NCBI GenBank assembly: GCA_031179305.1
Contig: JAPSHX010000007.1
Coordinates: forward strand, 62,001 to 126,000
Reading direction: 5' to 3'
DNA length: 64,000 nt
Source of the DNA: Paenarthrobacter sp.
GTDB taxonomy: Bacteria; Actinomycetota; Actinomycetes; Actinomycetales; Micrococcaceae
Below the pieces are notes generated by a model, which made no database searches, was not told the DNA's origin, and worked only from the letters and a program-made list of their open reading frames with translations. This document shows, piece by piece, positions 60,905-64,000 of this stretch. Both the position numbers and the translations under genes were made by a program. Within the stretch, counting starts at the first letter, position 1. Each line of letters starts with the position of its first letter.

Positions 60905-60954
60905 TGGCCCGCCGTCCCGCTTTCCCGGTTATGGGAAAGCGGCCTGACGGGCCA
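60905..60954. repeat. Nested hairpin between gcvH and garA
   Basis: Outer arms TGGCCCG (60905-60911) and CGGGCCA (60948-60954) enclose a perfect inner stem GCTTTCCC (60919-60926) with GGGAAAGC (60933-60940). It lies 7 bp past the gcvH stop. No T-tract follows leftward, so it may terminate weakly or stabilise the gcvH transcript end. Confidence 0.6.
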
Positions 60955-60961
60955 GATAACT

Positions 60962-61348
60962 TTAGCCTACCTGTTGTTCGTACTCCGATGCACTGAGCAG
61001 GGAATCCACTGCATCAGCTTCTGCCAGCTTTACTTCAATTAGCCATCCCTCGCCGTACGGGTCCGAGTTAATAAGGGCCGGATCGGTGTCCAAGGCGTCA
61101 TTTCGGTTGGTGACTTCACCAGTCACCGGAGCGTAGATATCACTAACACTCTTGGTGGACTCCACCTCGCCAACAACTTCGTTGCCGGTGACCTTCGTCC
61201 CCGGCTCAGGCATCTGGGCGTAGACAACATCACCCAAGGCGTCCTGTGCGAAGTCGGTGATGCCAATACGCACTACGCCGTCTGCATCAGGAGCGGTAAC
61301 CCATTCGTGTTCTGCGGTATAGGAAAGTTCTTCCGGAATATTGCTCAC
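60962..61348 (-). CDS. gcvH: Glycine cleavage system H protein
   Basis: Lipoyl carrier that shuttles the aminomethyl group between the P, T and L proteins of glycine cleavage. From GTG at 61348, with AAAGG upstream, it has 128 residues, the normal size; the longer open frame is not conserved. Lipoylated Lys66 lies in VVGEVESTKSVSDIYAPVTG, with YTAEHEWV near the start and DPYGEGWLIEVKL near the end. No gcvT or gcvP is close, and the gcvH-garA pairing equals Rv1826-Rv1827. Confidence 0.96.
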   Translation of the reverse strand: MSNIPEELSYTAEHEWVTAPDADGVVRIGITDFAQDALGDVVYAQMPEPGTKVTGNEVVGEVESTKSVSDIYAPVTGEVTNRNDALDTDPALINSDPYGEGWLIEVKLAEADAVDSLLSASEYEQQVG

Positions 61349-61464
61349 TGGTGGCCTTTCATCGGGACATTTACGAACCTCGACGGCGGCCTTGCTGATG
61401 GCCACCGCTGAAAGTATAGGCACATTTCCCCTGCACCTGATGGGGTCTCTGCCATGATTGACCC

Positions 61465-62046
61465 ATGACCGAACAAGCACAAGTACCAGCTCGGAAAAAG
61501 CGCAATTGGGGCGTAAAAATAATCCTGATCCTGGTGGCAGTACTTGTCGCCGTGGCCGCCTACTTCATCCTCGGGGCAATCCTTCCCCGCTGGTGGTCCG
61601 ATGTCATCGCGGGACAGATCCGGCGCGACCTGGGAGCCAGCGTCCTGGTGGGAATGTTCTACGGCTTCGTCTTCACGTTCATTCCGCTCCTCGTAGCGTG
61701 GCAGGCCACCCGTAAGGCGGTGTCTTGGCCATGGAAAATCGTTATTGTCCTGGTTGCCGTCGCTATCGCCACACCCAACCTGCTCACCGCCGGGATCGTC
61801 TTCGGCAGCACGGAGTCAGCCCACGCCGGCCAGAGGACCTTAAGCGTGGATGCAGGATTCTTCACAACCTGGACAGCCATCTCCGCTGTTACCGCCGTGG
61901 TGGTCTTCATTGCAGTCACAATTCTGTGGGCGCTGTGGCGCCGCCGGGGCAAGCAAATGAAAGTGCTCAGGCAAGCAGAGAACCAACGCGTCAGAGCTGG
62001 CAAGAGCGCCGAAGCAGAAGCGCAGGACACCACACCCAGCGCCTAG
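61465..62046 (+). CDS. Four-span membrane protein of unknown function
   Basis: A 193-residue protein with a basic N-terminus (PARKKRNWGVK) and four spans: IILILVAVLVAVAAYFILGA, VLVGMFYGFVFTFIPLLVAW, IVIVLVAVAIATPNLLTAGI and AISAVTAVVVFIAVTILWAL, then a Lys/Arg-rich and acidic tail. The loop AILPRWWSDVIAGQIRRDLG is distinctive. It resembles unnamed permease-like proteins next to gcvH in Arthrobacter relatives as far as I recall. The function is not known. It is divergent from gcvH. Confidence 0.85.
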   Translation: MTEQAQVPARKKRNWGVKIILILVAVLVAVAAYFILGAILPRWWSDVIAGQIRRDLGASVLVGMFYGFVFTFIPLLVAWQATRKAVSWPWKIVIVLVAVAIATPNLLTAGIVFGSTESAHAGQRTLSVDAGFFTTWTAISAVTAVVVFIAVTILWALWRRRGKQMKVLRQAENQRVRAGKSAEAEAQDTTPSA

Positions 62047-62053
62047 GACGCAG

Positions 62054-62086
62054 GAAGCCCGCCATGGGATATCCATGGCGGGCTTC
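62054..62086. terminator. Bidirectional terminator after the membrane protein
   Basis: GAAGCCCGCCATGG (62054-62067) pairs exactly with CCATGGCGGGCTTC (62073-62086) across GATAT, with TT following. It separates the convergent membrane-protein and MFS genes. Confidence 0.88.
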
Positions 62087-62118
62087 TTCGTGTTGGGGCC
62101 TTGCTTTGTAGTCCAGCG

Positions 62119-63327
62119 TCAGGCGACGGGGGCCTCACGTGGTTCGCGTTCGACGTCGGAAGTTACAGCAGGTGCCGCCACTCCCCTGCGCTTTGCTGCT
62201 GCAGCCGCCGCCAGCATGACCAGCAGCGCGGCAACCGTAATTCCGGCTCCAGCCCAGATGGGCGAGGTGTAGCCGAGCCCTGCCGTGATGGTTACGCCAC
62301 CGAGCCAGGCCCCGAGTGCGTTGCCGAGGTTGAAAGCGCCGATGTTCGCGCCTGATGCGAGCGTTGGCGCCGTGGAAGCAAAGTGCATCACGCGCATCTG
62401 GAGGCCTGGTACGGTGGCGAATCCGAAGCCGCCCATGAGCGCCAGTGACACCAAGGTGGCGATGCTATTGGAAGCGGTGAGGGCGAAAAAGACCAGCACC
62501 GCCACCAGCCCGACAAGGATGACAATGAGTGTCATGTCCAGGGCTTTGTCGGCGGCCTTGCCACCGAGGAAGTTGCCAACGAACAGGCCGCCACCAAAGA
62601 GCACCAAGAGCCACGGCACGGCGCCGGATTCGAATCCTGACACCTCGGTGAGGGTGAAAGCAATGTAGGTGAAGGCACCGAACATGCCGCCGAACCCGAG
62701 GATGGTCACCGTGATGGAGAGCCAGACCTGACCGGACTTGAACGCGCCCAGCTCGCTGCGGAGACCCTTGGTGGGTTCCACGCTGGCCTTGGGGACCATC
62801 AGGGCAATGCCGATCAGTGCCACAACACCGATGACGGTGATCGCCCAGAAGGTTGAGCGCCAGCCGAAGTTTTGGCCCAGCAGCGTTCCGAAGGGAACAC
62901 CAAGGACGTTGGCCGCAGTGAGGCCAGTGAACATGATGGCAATGGCCCCCGCTTTCCTGTGTGCGGGCACCAGGCTGGCGGCAACCACGGAACCGATGCC
63001 GAAGAACGCTCCGTGGCAGAGCGCTGCGATGATGCGGCCGATCATCATTGCCGCGTAGCTGTCGGCTATTGCGGACAGGAAGTTGCCGGCGATGAACAGT
63101 ACAAGCAGTCCGATGAGAACCGGCTTTCGCGGCAGCCTGGTGACTGCAGCCGTCACCAGAAGTGCACCAACGGTGACGCTGAGCGCGTAGCCGGAGATGA
63201 ACCAGCCGGCCGAGGCCTCGCTGACCTGGAAGTCGGCAGCAACCTCAGGTAAGAGGCCCATGATCACGAACTCGGTCAGTCCAATACCGAATCCGCCGAG
63301 GGCAAGGGCAATCAACCCTGCGGGCAT
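62119..63327 (-). CDS. MFS transporter, DHA1/AraJ-like drug or sugar exporter
   Basis: A 402-residue major facilitator with 12 predicted spans. Signatures are GFGIGLTEFVIMGLLPEVAA in span 1, FISGYALSVTVGALLVTAAV, the loop TRLPRKPVLIG, the motif-C region AAANV-like GLTAANVLGVPFGTLLGQNF and the second-half GANIGAFNLGNALGAWLGGV. These fit the AraJ/chloramphenicol-type DHA1 group, usually proton-driven efflux of drugs or sugars. TAAGGAGCACCAC precedes the ATG. It is divergent from a MarR regulator that probably controls it; the effluxed compound is unknown. Confidence 0.93.
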   Translation of the reverse strand: MPAGLIALALGGFGIGLTEFVIMGLLPEVAADFQVSEASAGWFISGYALSVTVGALLVTAAVTRLPRKPVLIGLLVLFIAGNFLSAIADSYAAMMIGRIIAALCHGAFFGIGSVVAASLVPAHRKAGAIAIMFTGLTAANVLGVPFGTLLGQNFGWRSTFWAITVIGVVALIGIALMVPKASVEPTKGLRSELGAFKSGQVWLSITVTILGFGGMFGAFTYIAFTLTEVSGFESGAVPWLLVLFGGGLFVGNFLGGKAADKALDMTLIVILVGLVAVLVFFALTASNSIATLVSLALMGGFGFATVPGLQMRVMHFASTAPTLASGANIGAFNLGNALGAWLGGVTITAGLGYTSPIWAGAGITVAALLVMLAAAAAAKRRGVAAPAVTSDVEREPREAPVA

Positions 63328-63393
63328 GTGGTGCTCCTTAAAAGTGCGGCCCCGACCAGAAAGTGGAAGTGCGTCGTCGGGAACCGTAGAATA

Positions 63394-63449
63394 ATAGTTG
63401 CAGACGCTTTATATATAGTTGCACACGCTAGATACTTGCGCAAGCAACT
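63394..63449. promoter_or_regulatory. Operator region between MFS and marR
   Basis: ATAGTTGCAGACGCT (63394-63408) recurs as ATAGTTGCACACGCT (63415-63429), a 21-bp offset or two helical turns, one base different. Beyond it lie CTTGCGCAAG (63435-63444), a perfect palindrome, and GCAACT (63444-63449), the complement of AGTTGC. AT-rich TATATATA and TATTAT elements could be -10 sites of either gene. This is a likely MarR binding region. Confidence 0.6.
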
Positions 63450-63500
63450 ACTTGTGACGCGTCCGGATCTACACCACGTCAAGGCAGGAGCACAGTAGAC

Positions 63501-63947
63501 ATGGGCATCAAGGATGACGCCGTAGAAGTACGGGCACAGGGTTGGCGAACCCTTGCCGCCCTGCACGGAAGCATAGAAGCCGAGCTGGAGAAGGCACTCC
63601 AGGCCTCCAGTGAGCTGTCGGTAGTGGAGTACACGGTGCTGGATGCGCTGAGTCGCCAGGACGGCTGGCACATGCGCATGCAGCAGCTGGCACGCGCCAC
63701 TGCCCTGTCCAGCAGCGCTACCACCCGGCTGGTCAACCGGCTTGAGGACAGGGGTCTGCTCACCCGCATCCTGTGTGCCGACGACCGCCGCGGCATTTAC
63801 ACCGAGCTCACGGTACCCGGCCAGAAGCTCCTCGAGGCGGCCAAGCCTGTGCACGACCAGACCCTTGCCTCGGCCCTTGAGACGGCCGATTCCGTGCCGG
63901 AGCTGCAACCGCTGGTGAGGGCGCTCGGCGCGCTACAGAAGGTTTAG
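63501..63947 (+). CDS. MarR-family transcriptional regulator
   Basis: A 148-residue winged-helix regulator: ELSVVEYTVLDALSRQDGWH, MRMQQLARATALSSSATTRL (recognition helix) and VNRLEDRGLLTRILCADDRR, then GIYTELTVPGQKLLE, the wing and dimer helices. It is divergent from the MFS exporter with about 170 bp between, which holds a repeated operator-like sequence. It probably represses the exporter until an inducer binds. GGAG lies about 11 bp upstream of the ATG. Confidence 0.93.
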   Translation: MGIKDDAVEVRAQGWRTLAALHGSIEAELEKALQASSELSVVEYTVLDALSRQDGWHMRMQQLARATALSSSATTRLVNRLEDRGLLTRILCADDRRGIYTELTVPGQKLLEAAKPVHDQTLASALETADSVPELQPLVRALGALQKV

Positions 63948-63963
63948 CCCGGTTCTGGTCTTG

Positions 63964-64000
63964 TTTGCATCCCCCGGCGTTCACGGCAGGGTGATGCAAA
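63964..64000. terminator. Hairpin after marR at the window end
   Basis: TTTGCATC (63964-63971) and GATGCAAA (63993-64000) are exact complements, with CCC/GGG next to them. It starts 16 bp past the marR stop and is cut by the window edge, so a T-tract cannot be checked. Confidence 0.5.

Noticed and set aside
1..64000. Mobile elements, prophage, defence systems, CRISPR arrays or tRNA/rRNA genes
   Set aside because: No transposase, integrase, phage, nuclease-helicase or toxin-antitoxin genes, no spacer-repeat pattern and no RNA-gene-like cloverleaf were seen on reading either strand; a tRNA scan was not possible.

Overview
The window is about 64 kb of high-GC actinobacterial chromosome. Gene content and order point to Arthrobacter or Paenarthrobacter (Micrococcaceae). 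Evidence for this includes a glnE-glnA2-panB block, a full dcw (division and cell wall) cluster with sepF/yggT/divIVA, a garA-ftsR-bifunctional nuclease-MerR block, and a pknL/Rv2175c/aroG/plsC/fadD15 block, all with close counterparts in Mycobacterium and Corynebacterium. A polyphosphate glucokinase and a MurE carrying DDPH where DAP-adding enzymes have DNPR also fit Arthrobacter, which makes L-lysine peptidoglycan. Almost everything is conserved core genome. I see no prophage, insertion sequence, CRISPR array, rRNA or tRNA gene. The genus call is inference from protein similarity recalled from memory, not from a search.

Layout. 1-1.3 kb: a truncated leftward gene, a short gene-poor stretch, a 66-residue helix-turn-helix protein preceded by two palindromic operators, and a GNAT acetyltransferase. 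1.3-12.9 kb: nitrogen control (glnE, glnA2), pantothenate synthesis (panB), a 54-residue acidic protein, methionine aminopeptidase, polyphosphate glucokinase, an SDR oxidoreductase, nrdR behind two NrdR boxes, hisD with a small membrane protein, and a flavin reductase. 12.9-37.7 kb: a nearly unbroken leftward block. In transcription order it runs mraZ, rsmH, ftsL, ftsI, murE, murF, mraY, murD, ftsW, murG, murC, ftsQ, ftsZ, pgeF, yggS, sepF, yggT, divIVA, lspA, rluD, dnaE1. Many of these genes overlap by 4-8 nt, which implies translational coupling.

37.7-53.6 kb: a DUF3040 membrane protein, dinB, a lipoprotein/polyprenyl synthase pair, an Rv2175c-like DNA-binding protein, a LysM lytic transglycosylase, a PASTA-domain Ser/Thr kinase, class II DAHP synthase, a PlsC-type acyltransferase, two tandem alpha/beta hydrolases, a membrane protein, a ROK glucokinase and a fatty-acyl-CoA ligase. 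53.7-64 kb: pyruvate carboxylase, an orphan ParA-like ATPase, two MerR-type regulators flanking a bifunctional nuclease, the FHA protein GarA/OdhI, GcvH, a membrane protein, and a divergent MFS transporter/MarR pair.

Together the genes cover lipid II synthesis and septation (mur, mraY, fts, sepF, divIVA), signalling to the envelope (kinase, Rv2175c-like protein, GarA) and central carbon/nitrogen control. The less ordinary signals are regulatory. They are a 9-nt periodic repeat in the leader of the LysM transglycosylase gene, 10-bp-phased GTGG repeats upstream of mraZ with a second, opposite cluster beyond, paired palindromes at the small HTH gene, paired NrdR boxes, and several large dyads next to start sites. 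I found no obvious new multi-gene system.
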